Below, one piece after another: positions 1 to 11,900 of a DNA stretch of 64,000 bases; the first letter of the stretch is position 1, and the number at the start of each line of letters is the position of its first letter. Under the pieces are notes generated by a model, which was given only the letters and a program-made list of their open reading frames with translations, did no database searches and had not been told where the DNA came from. Source of the DNA: Brachypodium distachyon (lineage: Eukaryota > Streptophyta > Magnoliopsida > Poales > Poaceae); assembly GCF_000005505.3 (NCBI RefSeq), contig NC_016134.3, positions 34,100,150 to 34,164,149 of the forward strand. Direction: 5' to 3'. The position numbers and the translations under genes are program-made.

Positions 1-330
1 CTTAAGGAAACCAAATCTCGTCACAATTACTCCTTATGAATATTTCTCTTTAAACATCGATACACATACAACACATTAGGTGCCCCCCTAGTTCTAAGAT
101 TTAAGAGTGTGTACAAGCCACAATGGTCGCATCGTCTGGAAAAAAGGAAACTCTTGCTTTTTAAAAAAGAAATCAAATCTTGGCACATTTAACGGAAAAA
201 TTATAAATTGTCCCAAATTATAAGATTCGGGTATACACATTGTTAATCTTTATAAGTATTTCTCTTTTAAATATGGATGTACACTGTACACATACTAATA
301 GCCACAATGGTCCTATCGTTCAAAAAACTA

Positions 331-1529
331 ATGCTGTGTTTGGTAACTCAGTATTTTTTGAGTTTTGTGTGAATACCACAGTTTTCAAAATTACTCTGGT
401 TTCAAATACTTTGAGGTGTTTGGGTACAACAAAAAACTGTAGTTTTAATAATGTAGTATAGCTAAAACTATGGTATTTTCGCTATATAAAATAAAAAGCC
501 TTGGACCTCTTTATTTTTTACCAAGCACGGGGAAAAACGGATCCTACGTCGCTCGGTGGTCTTCAGCTACGGTCACTCGCAATTCCCTCAAGCCGCGGCC
601 TCCCTCGCCAGCGCCACTGCCGGCCGGTGAGACGCATGCCCATCACGCCGCATGCGTCCCAGCACAACGCGCGCGCAGACCCAACAGCCACCGCCACGAT
701 AGCCGTCGATGTCGCGGGCGCCACCATAGATCAGAAATTGGAGCAGCTGTGGGCGGCGGCAAGCGATGCAGACTCCATCAGCAGGGAACAACGGAGTGAG
801 GAGCTGGGAGAGGGGCACACGAGATTGGAGCGGAGGGAGGCAGAAGACGACACCATTGGAGCTTGATTCGGGAGGCAGCGGCCGCGAGGAATTTAGGTCG
901 GGAGCGGGTCACCGTGCCGCCGCTGCTGGCCGCCTCTGCGCCACCGCCGCTACAGGAGGTCACAGTGGCTGCGGATTGACGCGTGCTGCCGCTGCAGCTG
1001 GAGGTTGCTGTCCCCGTGCCGCCTCCCGCTACTGCCCTCTGCTACAGGCCGCCACCGCTGCCGGCTATCGTGCCGCCGACGCTGCAGGTGCGGCCGCTCG
1101 CTGCGGGTCACCGTGTCGTCGCCACTGCAGGCTGCCCCGAGCTGCCGGCTGTCGCACTGCCGTCGCTGCAGGTGCCCCCACCAGCTGCGGGTCGCCGTGC
1201 CGCCGCCCCTACAGGCCGCCCCCGCTGCTGACCTCCGCGACGCGTCGCTGCAGGTTGCCGCTGCCCTCTGCTGGTCACGGCGCCGCCCCTCGCTACAGGT
1301 CGTCGTGCCGCTGGCCGCCGCGCCGCCCGCTGCCGCTACAGGTTGTGCCAACAGAACTAGCTAGCTAGGATATGGGGTAAAAATAGCACTTGCCAAACGC
1401 TTGTGTGGTTTTGTTAAAACTGAGATAAACTTGATTTTTTAGAAACTGCAGTATTCTCTGCTCAAGGTAAATAATATTGTAGTTTTGGAATATCATGGTT
1501 TAAAAAAAACTTTGTATCCAAACAGAGCC
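331..1529. mobile_element. Candidate DNA-transposon insertion with GC-rich core
   Basis: AT-rich outer arms enclose a strongly GC-rich core. The left end reads CTGTGTTTGG and the right end CCAAACAGAG, so the outermost bases are nearly inverted copies, and both arms hold related AT-rich text. Sequence just outside on the two sides (about 25-135, 175-320 and 1560-1740) looks like degenerate copies of one another. No clear target duplication was found, so the class is undetermined. It could be a Pack-type element carrying captured GC-rich DNA. Confidence 0.3.
560..1350. repeat. GC-rich imperfect tandem repeat
   Basis: The core repeats a loose unit built on CTGCAGGTGC, CTGCGGGTC and GTGCCGCC, best seen from about 960 to 1340. 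Several frames stay open on both strands because of the composition. None shows a recognisable domain, a good start context or splice structure, so I do not call a gene. Confidence 0.5.
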
Positions 1530-2038
1530 TAAGCCTGTTGTTTCAAGAAACCAACCGTCGATACTTTTGGAAACTTATAAATACACGTACTCCGTACTTG
1601 TTTCTCTCGTAAATGCTCCCTGATAAATATAGACACGCATCAGATGGGTCATGGTCCCCCGGTTTTAGGATTTAGGAGTGCCCCTCTGGAGAGCAAACCA
1701 TCTGCCCCAGGCGTCGATGGTCGCCTAGTCCCAGTTCGTCGGAACTCGGAAACCACGTCGTCCACCTCCCACCACTCCACCTCCCTCCCTACCCACTCCT
1801 GTTCCCAACCGCCGCTCTATCTCCTTCTCGCCGACGCCGCCACCGCGCCCAACGACGCCGCCGTTCGGCGCAAGGTGAGTGCTTCCGCTCCGTCCCCCTC
1901 GGTTGAATTGGCAGTTCGTCGACCCGACCCGTCGCGTGCACGTGGCGATTCGGAATATTAGGGTTTTGATTCTTTTCGTCCTGTATTTTTGTATTAACGC
2001 AACCGGTTTTCGATCTGGATTTTTAGATTGTTGTCCCG

Positions 2039-5000
2039 ATGGCGGGGGTTGAGCCGCCCGCGTCGACCCCGATCGGCGGGCGGTTGGCGGCCCGAGGGCT
2101 GAGGCCGAGGAGGGTCTCCGCCAAGCGCTCCTGGCCGCCCGGCTGCGGTCGCTTCCCCGCTGCCCCGCCTGCCCCGGAGGCCGGCGACGGCGAGACGGGC
2201 GCAGCCGTTGTCGTCGAGGGCACAGCGGAGGAGGCGACCGGCCGCTCGGGCGTTTCTTCCGTGGTGTGCAACGGCGACCTCCCACCTACCCTCGAGGCCG
2301 GCGACGGCGAGAAGGGCGCCACCGTTGTCGTCAAGGGCACAGCGGAGGAGACGACCGGCCGCTCGGGCGTTTCTTCCGCTGTGTGCAACGGAGACCTCCC
2401 ACATACCCCCGAGGCTGGCGACGGCGAGAAGGGCGCCGCCGTTGTCTTCGAGGGCACAGCGGTGTGCAACGGCGATCTCCCACCCACCCCCGAGGCTGGC
2501 GACGGCGAGGAGATCCTCGAGGGCAAAGCGGAGGAGGCAGCCGGCCACGCGGGCGTTTCCTCCTTGTCATGCAACGGCAGCCTACCGCACACCATGCCTA
2601 AGCCGGAAGCTGAGGGGGTGGTTGGCGAGATGAAGGAGGGTGGAGAGGCACAATTACCTGGCGGTTCTGATGTGCGTCCATTGAGTGACCAGGTAGAGAA
2701 CATGGCGATTGACGTGATGCCGCTGGCGTTCGCTGTCCGGCAGAGTTTTACTGTTGCTGCTGTGAATGGTTCAGTTGAGAACGGGGTGGATGGGATCGAG
2801 CCGTTGCCGATGGAGGGGAGGGAAGGCCTGGGCAGTGGTCAATTGGTCAAGGAGGAGGATGTGCCTAGCAATGGGGATGGCAGGGTGATGGGAAGCAGAG
2901 ATGCACAATTGGAGAGGGAAGAGGAAGGGCATGTTGCAGTCAGAAAGAAGAGGTGGTTGACGTCTGTTGTGAATCCACCTCCCAAGAGAAGGGCCATCTC
3001 AGCCATTCGCAAATTTCCACCTGGCTGTGGGAGGGCTGCTGTTACTGGCACTGGCAGTAGAGTCGAGGAAGGGTTGGTATTGGAAGCCACACCTATCAGT
3101 TTCGCTAGTGGGAGTGCCTCTGTGGCGGATGACTCGTCCATGGTTCCAGTTCCAAGTCATGGTGCTTCTTCAGTGTCCGTGCGAGATATCTCTAATGAAA
3201 CAGAAGATAAGAGTGCGGAGGGGAAGCATGTAGCCAAGGACGGTGAGCTGAGAGACAAATGCGAAGGAAGCTCGCTAGAAGGTACTCCTAAGACTTATAA
3301 GGGAGGTGGTGTTCTTGTTGATGCAAAGACAAATGGCAAGCGACCAAAGAGTATCACCATTGATGAGACATTGCTAGATGATGTAAGGGTCTCCGGAGAC
3401 GGCACATCAAGAAACAAGACTCCAAGCACTCAGAGAGGAGTCAGGCACTCAAATATTAACATGAAGCATGGCTTGGCTGGTTCTAAGTTGAAGAGTGATG
3501 GCATAGGCAATGACTCTTCGAATAGGTCTTCTAAGGAGAAGTGTGCAAATCATGTTGTGACCGATCAGATTGAAGAAGATGATGATTTGAACTTTGTTAC
3601 TGACATGCCAATTGTACAAGCATTGATGGCACCAGACATATGTCCTTGGACACAAGGAAGGAAGTCTATTACTGGTGTTTCTAAGTCTAGTACTCCTAGG
3701 AGCAAGAACAAGCTAAAGAAAAAGGTTTCTACGCCAAGTGAAAAGTTGCCCCCCAAAGTGAGCCCTTCTACATCAACCAAGCATGAGACAATCGAGGACA
3801 AAGAATATCCTGAAAAATTGCCCCCTAAAGTGAGCCCTTCTACATCAACCAAGCATGAGACAATCGAGGACAAAGAATATCCTTGCTCGGAAGATGATGG
3901 CGACTCTATGGCATTAGGTGTGGTTGAAAGAAAGAATGAATTGTGTGTCACCCTCCCTCCTTGTGCTCCGTCTGGGGACCAGAGTGTTGATGCTCGGAGC
4001 AAAGTCAAGAAGTTGCTCAAATTGTTCCAATTGATTTGTCGGAAGCTTGTACAAACAGAGGAGCAACAGGCACGTAGGGTTGGAAGAATTGACATTGAGG
4101 CCGTCAATGCTATAAAGAGCAACTGTGAGTATTACTCTAAGCCCGGGCCTATCGTTGGCAATGTTCCCGGTGTTGATGTTGGTGATGAATTTCACTTTAG
4201 AGTCGAGTTGTCAATTATTGGACTACACCGGCCATACCAAGGAGGTATTGACACTACCAAGGTGAATGGAATACCCATTGCAATAAGCATAGTCGCTTCC
4301 GGAGGGTATCCTGACGAATTGCCGAGCTCAGACGAGTTAATATATACTGGCTCGGGTGGTAAGGCTATTGGAAAGAAGGAGGCGGAAGATCAAAAGCTTG
4401 AGCGTGGCAACCTTGCTTTGAAGAATTGCATCAAAACTCAAACTCCGGTCCGAGTGACTCATGGGTTCAAAGGTCAAAGTAGAGGTGAAGTCGGGCATTC
4501 CAAATCGAAGCAAGTTTCAACATACACTTATGATGGGTTGTATGTGGTGGTGGAATGTTGGCAAGAAGGAGCAAAGGGCTCTATGGTCTTTAAGTACAAG
4601 TTAAAAAGGATACCGGGTCAACCTGAATTAGCTTTACACATAGTCAAGGAGACAAGGAAGTCCAAAATTCGCAAAGGTCTTTGTTGTCCTGATATATCTG
4701 AAGGAAAAGAGAGGATTCCCATATGTGTGATCAACACAATTGATGACTTGCAGCCAACACCATTTAAGTATATTACCAAAGTCATATATCCTCCTCCGTA
4801 TGCAAAAGATCCCCCGGAAGGCTGTGACTGCACTAACGGCTGCTCGGACTCTAATAGATGTGCTTGTGCAGTGAAGAATGGAGGGGAAATCCCATTCAAC
4901 TTTAATGGTGCAATTGTTCATGCAAAGCCCCTCATATATGAATGTGGCCCATCATGCAGGTATGTTATAAATTTTGTAACTTAACATGACCTAACTAGAC

Positions 5001-5869
5001 ACGAATAACCATTTGAGAGACGTTTAGTTTGGTTTTTAGATCAGTGAACTAAAATTTGTAGAGTTGGGAAAGGTTCTTATTGCTACAAAAACTTCTATGC
5101 AAACTTATGTTGAGTCTGCTGCATGTAGTTCCAGTTCCATACATCAGTGAAATACAAGAAATGGCTCATAAACCAAATTTGTTCACCTGAAGTTGACTTT
5201 GATAGAAAAATTCTTTTGCATTGGACAACTACGTTTAATTGAAACCACAAGCTTCTTTTGAAGTTAGTGACCTAACCAAATACTCAAAATTTATGCAGGT
5301 GCCCTCCAACATGCCACAATAGGGTGAGCCAGCATGGCGTCAAAATTCCGCTGGAAATATTCAAGACAGGGGAGACTGGTTGGGGTGTAAGATCTCTCAG
5401 TTCGATCTCCTCAGGCAGTTTCATATGCGAGTATGGAGGTGAGCTGTTACAAGATACAGAAGCTGAAAAGAGAGAGAATGATGAGTACCTGTTTGATATT
5501 GGTCATAATTATGACGATGAAGAACTTTGGAAGGGGCTTCCATCAATGATTCCGGGTTTAGAATCTGCTACCCCTGAGACAATGGAGGATGATGTAGGCT
5601 TCACAATAGATGCCGCAATATCTGGTAATGTTGGAAGATTCATCAACCACAGTTGCTCTCCAAACCTGTATGCACAAAATGTCCTCTGGGACCATGATGA
5701 CAAGAGGATGCCACACATTATGTTTTTTGCTGCGGAGAATATTCCTCCACTTCAAGAGCTGACTTACCACTATAATTATACCATAGGTCAAGTTCGTGAC
5801 AAGAATGGTGTGGAGAAGGAAAAAAAGTGCTTCTGTGGTTCTTCCGATTGCTGTGGCAGGCTTTACTAA
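2039..5869 (+). CDS. SUVH-type histone H3 lysine-9 methyltransferase
   Basis: Two coding exons, 2039-4959 and 5299-5869, join in frame to give 1163 residues. A 5'-UTR intron at about 1875-2026 ends just before the ATG. The product should be nuclear, read methylated DNA and methylate H3K9 to silence chromatin. Residues about 47-190 hold four copies of a 39-residue repeat. An SRA (YDG) domain follows at about 700-850, then a cysteine-rich pre-SET domain at 925-985 that spans the splice. The SET domain (about 990-1140) keeps NHSCSPNL and a YHYNY segment, and post-SET ends CFCGSSDCCGRLY. Domain order and the long N-terminus fit the SUVH5/SUVH6 branch; the exact orthologue is unsure. All cysteines and motifs I could check are intact. 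Confidence 0.95.
2177..2600 (+). repeat. 117-bp in-frame coding repeat
   Basis: Copies of a 39-codon unit start at 2177, 2294, 2411 and 2492, each opening with EAGDGE. The third is shortened by 36 bp, keeping frame. Each unit carries the theme GRSGVSS followed by CNGDLP. It lies in the disordered N-terminus of the SUVH-type protein. Confidence 0.8.
3740..3883 (+). repeat. 72-bp tandem duplication inside the SUVH-type CDS
   Basis: Two adjacent 72-bp units, 3740-3811 and 3812-3883, differ at only a couple of bases and duplicate 24 residues containing PPKVSPSTSTKHETIEDKEY. The near identity implies a recent event. It lies upstream of the SRA domain. Confidence 0.9.
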
Positions 5870-6865
5870 GTTATATTGGTGACTACTGATGCTAATGTTC
5901 ATATTCAGTGGAAGGCAGTCCTATCATGACCGTGCTCATTTGCTTCTCTTCTGGTTTACCTTGCACTCACTCATGACACGCAGTGTCTAGTCTCTGTGCC
6001 ACACAACTGTTACTTGTTACTGCATTTTGAAGAGCATCTCAGTTCCAGTACAGCTCACCCTTTTTGGTGCGTGAGACTTTGAACGAGTAATCTGAAATGT
6101 CCAGGTACGTTTTACAGTTCTTTTCTCTTTGAAACAAATTTTAGTCCGAGACAAGATTGATTTTAATGATGTCAGATCTCTATGTATTTTCATATACGGT
6201 ATTGTGTTGTTCAATTCTGGAATCTTTGCATATGATAATCAAAGATTGTGGTACCAGAAACCACAGCCTGCTTACACCTTACTCGCTCCACCAAAAATAC
6301 AAGGCAAAATCATAAATCCGGAATTTCCAGAATTACAATGCCAATTTGGTTTCTTGAGTTAATTTGTTACTCCCACCTTCCAAACATATAAGGAATTTTA
6401 TGTCAAAATTTGACCAATTCTTAGACTACTTGTACGAGGTTATTATGATACAAAATTGATATCACTGTATTTGTATTGAAAAATATTACTGTCTAATAGT
6501 TAGTCAAGGTTTGACATAGAAATCTGTATTGGCATTAATATATTTGGACGGAGGGAAAACTTCTCGTAAATCGTATGTTATTGTTCTTGATGTGCATGTA
6601 TGCATAACCTAATTACTCCTTGTTACAAGAGAAATTCCTGTGATTTCCTTGGCTAAACCGAAAAAAAAATCATAACTACAACATGCTACTCATGAGGATT
6701 TTTCATTGCTTTTTGTAATCCTCCAAATTGATCTTGTATTTTTGATAGAGGGAGTAGATTTGTTGGTACCTACATTGCACCAATACGGCGATATGGACAT
6801 GGCATTTTCCAAAAACAGTCATACGGGGATATGGTAAATATATACATAAATAATTAAAAAAAATG
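5870..6865. other. 3' flank of the SUVH-type gene, no further gene seen
   Basis: The first few hundred bases are probably 3' UTR. A decayed Stowaway-like element follows. No coding exon was recognised. Confidence 0.4.
6370..6555. mobile_element. Degenerate Stowaway-like MITE
   Basis: The left end CTCCCACCTTCCAAA follows a TA, and the right end carries GGACGGAGGG. Inverted segments around TTTGACCAA and AAGGTTTGACAT support a fold-back element. The right target duplication is lost. Confidence 0.5.
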
Positions 6866-6867
6866 TA

Positions 6868-6977
6868 CTCCCTCCGTCCCATGTTAAGTGACTTCAATTT
6901 GCCCAAATATGGATGTTTCTATGCTTAAATGTCTAGATACATGTAATAGAAAGTCACTTAATATGGGACGGAGGGAG
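6868..6977. mobile_element. Stowaway MITE
   Basis: Terminal inverted repeats begin CTCCCTCCGTCCCATGTTAA and end with the matching ATATGGGACGGAGGGAG. TA dinucleotides sit at 6866-6867 and 6978-6979. The 110-bp element can fold into one hairpin. Confidence 0.9.
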
Positions 6978-6979
6978 TA

Positions 6980-8011
6980 ACTAGTAAGAGAAGATACTGC
7001 CCCATTTGTTGGGTGCCTACTGCTTGTGCCTCCGATGGTAGCTTCAATAACAATAATCCTAAAAAACATAGCAAATTGCAGAATGAGAAGTCAGAGGCCA
7101 GAGGAAACAGACAACTAACATATACCAGAGGAAAAAACACCCGCAGCAGCCAGAGGAAAAAACAAGCCTAATGCTCCTTGGGGAGTCGGCAACATCTGCA
7201 GCGAGCACAGCAGCAGACCAAGAAAAAACAGAGGGAGAGAGAGGATCCGGAGGGGTAGGGAAGAGGGGTTACCTGCCTGCTGGATCCCGGACGTTGGGTG
7301 GACGGCAACGGGCGGAGAAGCTTGGAGGCGTGCGGCATCCAGCAGCGTCGGGAGTCTGGCGGCGCAGGCTATGGTGTCAAGTGGGGTCCCACAAATAACC
7401 CACTTGCCCAATTTCTAAATTTTAGTTCACATTTTGAGCCAAAAATTTTAACTGTCAAATCTTTTATGAATTAGAAGCGGGACCCGCTTACATCCCTAGC
7501 ACAGGCCTATGGCGCATCCTCGCAGGAGCGATTGCGGCTGGTTGAGCCGCGAGCATGGTGCTACCCTGCAGGTTAGTTAGGGTTTTCTTGTTGGGCTTTT
7601 GGGCCATCCGTATCACGTATGTGTGCCTCCCATCCGTATTCTAACAGTGTCCTGATTTTTTTAATCCGAAAATCAGGGATACTTGGGGACACCCGTATCG
7701 GGGCGTGTCCCGACATCCTAGCACGCCGACACGGCTGGTCGGACTGTATCACTGCTTTCGAGACTTGTGACAATATCCATTCAGAAAACATTATTAGCTA
7801 TTTAGCTGTCTCTGGAACTACTGTTTTCATATGAATCTTAGAAACTCAAGCCTGGAGTGGGACATCAATACATAGTGTTTACTTAAGTGTGATATGGACT
7901 AAAAGAGTTACAGGGAGTGTGATGTGTTGTCTGAATTTTGTAATTTGACATGCAAATTATTATGCAAGATCCAGCTACAGACATTTTGAATATTTTTCTT
8001 CTTTTCAACAG
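6980..8011. other. Intergenic stretch without a supported gene
   Basis: A GC-rich patch at about 7150-7400 has a splice-donor-like site on the minus strand near 7270 and could be a relic exon of a lost gene. Nothing in it is recognisable. The part just before 8012 looks like the intron preceding the SEC61-alpha relic. Confidence 0.3.
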
Positions 8012-8176
8012 GAACAACAAATGGTGATGCCAGGCCATCGTGAGTCAAACCTGCAGAATGAATTCAGCAGATACATGCCTACTGCTGCTGCTGCACTTGG
8101 TGTGGTATGAATTGGCGGACTGACTGTTCTGGCTGGTTGCAAAGGGCGAACCGAGCTAGGTTTCTTCAGTTTTTTA
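8012..8176 (+). pseudogene. SEC61-alpha 3'-exon relic
   Basis: After an intact acceptor (TTTTCAACAG) the frame reads EQQMVMPGHRESNLQNEFSR and then YMPTAAAALG. This matches the C-terminal part of the Sec61-alpha translocon channel. A TGA interrupts it at 8108-8110. The same frame resumes with IGGLTVLA, skips the final membrane span, and ends with a match to the family terminus (TELGFFSF). Stop, internal deletion and absence of upstream exons show a nonfunctional fragment. Retention of an intron-like acceptor points to a DNA-level copy rather than a processed one. Confidence 0.8.
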
Positions 8177-8926
8177 TATCGTAGCAGAAGCATCAAGCCA
8201 AGCTACTGTCCAATCTTCTTGCCAGGCAATACTGCTTTTGCCAGCTGTTGTGGTTGTAACCGAATTACCTAAGTCAGTTTAGGTTGCCTAACTTATTTAC
8301 AGTGACAATTTTGTAGATACTGCTTTTATTTTCAAGCCAGTATGGTCGCACATGTCCTTTCCAAGCACGGTCAAGGCCCTCATCAATCTTCTTCAGTAGC
8401 CTTCTCATGCCTTTTGACTACATATGGCAACTGGATGTTCTGGGATAAATTTAGTCGGCTGGAGTTGAATATATGGTTCTCTTTGCTTAAGATAATCCTC
8501 CTAACTCATTCCCAGCAACTGCTGTTTGTTTCTATCAGGATCTTAGGTCTGGCAAGGTAAATACATTTGTTCACATGAGAGATACTTGTAAGGGTGAAAG
8601 TGGTTAGGATAATTACTGACCGAGTAAGTTTCCGAATCTGATGGTATAGGATACGAAAAAGATGTTTTTTCCGCACAATACGGAAAAGAATTAACTATCC
8701 GGTAGTATAGATTCTTTTCTGAAAACTCTGAAACCGTGTTTGATAGGGCGCGAACAATACAAAAAGTTACGGAGTACTCCGTAGTCCGTAGTACTAGAGA
8801 TTACAGTTTCCCGTGACACCCTCCGGCTTCGCTATAATCCGCTCCATATCCGCTCCTCGTTTGTTCGTCATCTTCCCCCCCAAAGCCCCTCCTCCCTCAC
8901 TGCCCAAGCCCCGCTTCTCCCCTCCA
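8177..8926. other. Relic 3' UTR and upstream region of the CRM gene
   Basis: The first half probably continues the copied SEC61-alpha 3' UTR. The last 150 bases become C-rich and form the leader of the CRM-domain gene. No other gene was seen. Confidence 0.35.
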
Positions 8927-11900
8927 ATGGCTTTGCTCTTTCTATCCCCTGCCCTCTCCCCAAAACCCCCCTTCCACTCCACCCTCCGGTCAACGTGGCC
9001 GCGCCGCGCCACCTGTATCAGCGGAAGCAGCACCGTCTCCTCCCCTCTCCGTCCCACCGCGGCGGCGTCTCCCCCATCTACCTCCTCGCCGTACAAGGCG
9101 CCGGCGTTGGACGGCGGCACGGAGAGAAGGAAGAAGAAGAGGAGGAACCTGAAGCCGAGCTTCGAGGAGCAGGCCCTCCGCCGCTGGTCCGCGAGGGCCC
9201 CCTCCCAGCGTGCCTCCTTCCCCTGGCAGCGGCAGCAGCAGCCGCAGCCGGCTCACCGAGAAAACGAAGACGCGCACGATGAAGATCCCAGTAGCGACAC
9301 GTTGCGGTCCATCGTGGAGTACTTCGACTATGACTCCTCGGATGATGGCGATGTTGGCCTTGATGTGCGAGGACACGAAGGAGCAGGCATGGGCAAGGAT
9401 GGCGTGGCCCACGGCGAAGCGGCCCAGGACCGGGACGAAGAGTCGCATTCCCAGCCGAGTTATCTGATTGGGAGCCGCCCGGTCTCCGCCCCGTGGATGC
9501 ATGGGGAAGAAGAACCCTCTGTCGACCAACTAGTTTCTGGTCCAGTGGGTGGAGACGAAGAAGAGGTTGACACGAATGGCATGGTCGATGATGAGCTAGG
9601 TCTGGTGGATGGAAACGAAGAATGTGCGTACAATGATGATGTATTTGAAGAAGAGCCAATGAACGGGAACCTAGAAGGGGAATTGTTTGAGGATTCTGCC
9701 ACGCCGACAGCAAATTCTTCTTTTCTGATGGATTTTGTTGTGGACCAAGGTTCTAGAGGCGGTGGGATCGATAGGAGTATTAGGCGAAGCAGTGTAAGCT
9801 CAATTGTCAGCACACTGCGAAATTCAATGGAGGAAAGTGGCCCAAATGCCACGATTGGGTGTTCCCATGAGGAAGATTTTGTCCAGAAGTTGGGTTCTGT
9901 GCTTCTTCCATGGGAGAGGGAAGATGATGATGCGTTTGATGGTGTAAGACAGGGGAACCGCAGCAATACCGAGTTGGCAGAGAAAACTATCCCAGAGCCG
10001 GAGCTGCGGAGGCTTAGAGATGCGGCATTGAGGATGAAGGAGAGGATGAGGATTGGTCCAGGAGGGGTTACTCAGGCCATCGTGAAGAGCATTCACAGTA
10101 AATGGAGTGTGGATGAGGTGGTCAAGATGAGGTTCGAAGGCCCTCCGAGCCTGAACATGAAGAGAACTCACGAGATACTAGAGGTACCCATTTCCATGGC
10201 CTCTTTAACCCCTTCGATTCGCCTTATGGTTGCAACCATGGATTGAGTGAAAGCATGCATTATTCGTTTACAGTTTTTCAATTCAGTGAAATCTGATAGG
10301 CATTTTTGGCCTTTGCTTTTGTCAATCAGGACAGGACCGGAGGAACTGTGATATGGAGGTCAGGAAGGTCAATTGTTTTATACCGGGGAATGAACTACAA
10401 CCTTCGATGTGTTCAGTCGTATGCCAAAATAGCAGAGGTTGATTCATCTAAAAAAGTTAGTGATGTGAGTACTGTTGTACCCAGTTGTGTGGAGCATAAT
10501 TTGCAAAAGTCAAGTGCAGATGGTGTGAATCGTTCAACATCTATTGTTAGTTCCTCTCAAGGAGCTACAGAAACGTTTGATATCGATAGCTTCTTAGATC
10601 AGTTGGGACCACGGTACAAGGATTGGTCTGGTCGCAGCCCCATTCCTGTTGATGCTGACTTGCTTCCCGGTGTAGTTCCTGACTACAAGCCACCATTTAG
10701 GCAACTTCCTTACAGGACTAAACTTAGTTTGAGAGATAAGGAAATGACAGCTCTTCGTAGACTCGCAAGGCAAACTGCTCCTCATTTTGCTCTAGGTATT
10801 GGAGTTTGTGCAGTTGCTTTCTTCTATCAACTTATACTCAATCTTCAATACTTTTCCATGCTTTAATGTGCATATTGTGGACAGGGAGAAACAGGGAACA
10901 CCAAGGCTTAGCTAGTGCTATAGTTAAGCTATGGGAGAAAAGTACTATTGTAAAGATTGCCATCAAGAGGGGGGTGCCAAACACATGCAACGATAGAATG
11001 GCAGAAGAAATCAAGGTAAAGCTCACATATTCAAAGATCATTATGCCACATTATCTGAATGCTTAAAATCACATGTCATTGCTTTATAAGATGATGTTCT
11101 GATTTTGGTTGTTCTCTTATTAGGATGCAATATACTATTAGATATTCCCCCTTAAGATTAATTTGATAATTCATTTTGTAAGTCACACTGTTTGTAACCT
11201 TGAAGAGTTGGTTGTGGGAAAAGCAGCTTCACAATCTTGCAAAGGAAATCGCCGGATATCCATGAATAACAATAAATAGTTGTTGTATTTCCTTAGCCGT
11301 ACTGTGCTTTGTTTTCTCTCCCCTTTCGATATTTCACATTCTTCACTGGAATATGATCATGGTGTCCTTTACCCCCATTGCAGCCTATGTATTTTTCTTT
11401 CTTCTCTTGAGAATGTGCATGTCTTGAATCTGTGTAACAAAATACTTGCAGAAATTGACAGGAGGGGTGCTTATTTCGAGGAACAAGGAGTATATTATTT
11501 TCTATAGGGGAAATGATTTCATGACGCCCAAAATAAGGCAGGTCTTGGTGGAACAGCAACAGCAAGCAATCACTCAGCAGGATCAGGAAGAGCTGGCTCG
11601 GCTCAAAGCATCAGCATCAATTACTCTCATCCCCAATGCATTAAAGAATCCTCAAGTTGCTGGCACTCTTGCAGAAACTAGAGAGGCTGAATCTCGATGG
11701 GGAGATTTAATTAATGATGGGAGGAGGAAAAAGGAGAGGAATCACTTGATCTTGGCAAAACATACCTCTCTTTTGAAGAATATGACAAGAAAGCTGATTT
11801 TGGTATGTTATTCAAAAAATATGTAGAAAGAAAGTCTAAAATTTTCTATTTTCATCATTCCTTTCCAAGACAGCATGATATTTGTTCTCTCCCTCCTTAG

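Noticed and set aside
766..1368. 200-codon open frame on the plus strand (and overlapping frames on both strands)
   Set aside because: Open only because the DNA is GC-rich and repetitive; no domain, no splice support, amino-acid content is skewed to Ala, Arg, Cys and Pro.
1725..2703. Long minus-strand frames over the start of the SUVH-type gene
   Set aside because: Shadows of the GC-rich, repeat-bearing coding strand; the plus strand has the conserved domains.
6129..6362. Extra coding exon after the SUVH-type stop codon
   Set aside because: The SET/post-SET end is complete at 5869; the later frame has no similarity and no splice link.
8990..9966. Minus-strand frames of 168-211 codons across CRM exon 1
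   Set aside because: Antisense shadows of a confirmed coding exon.
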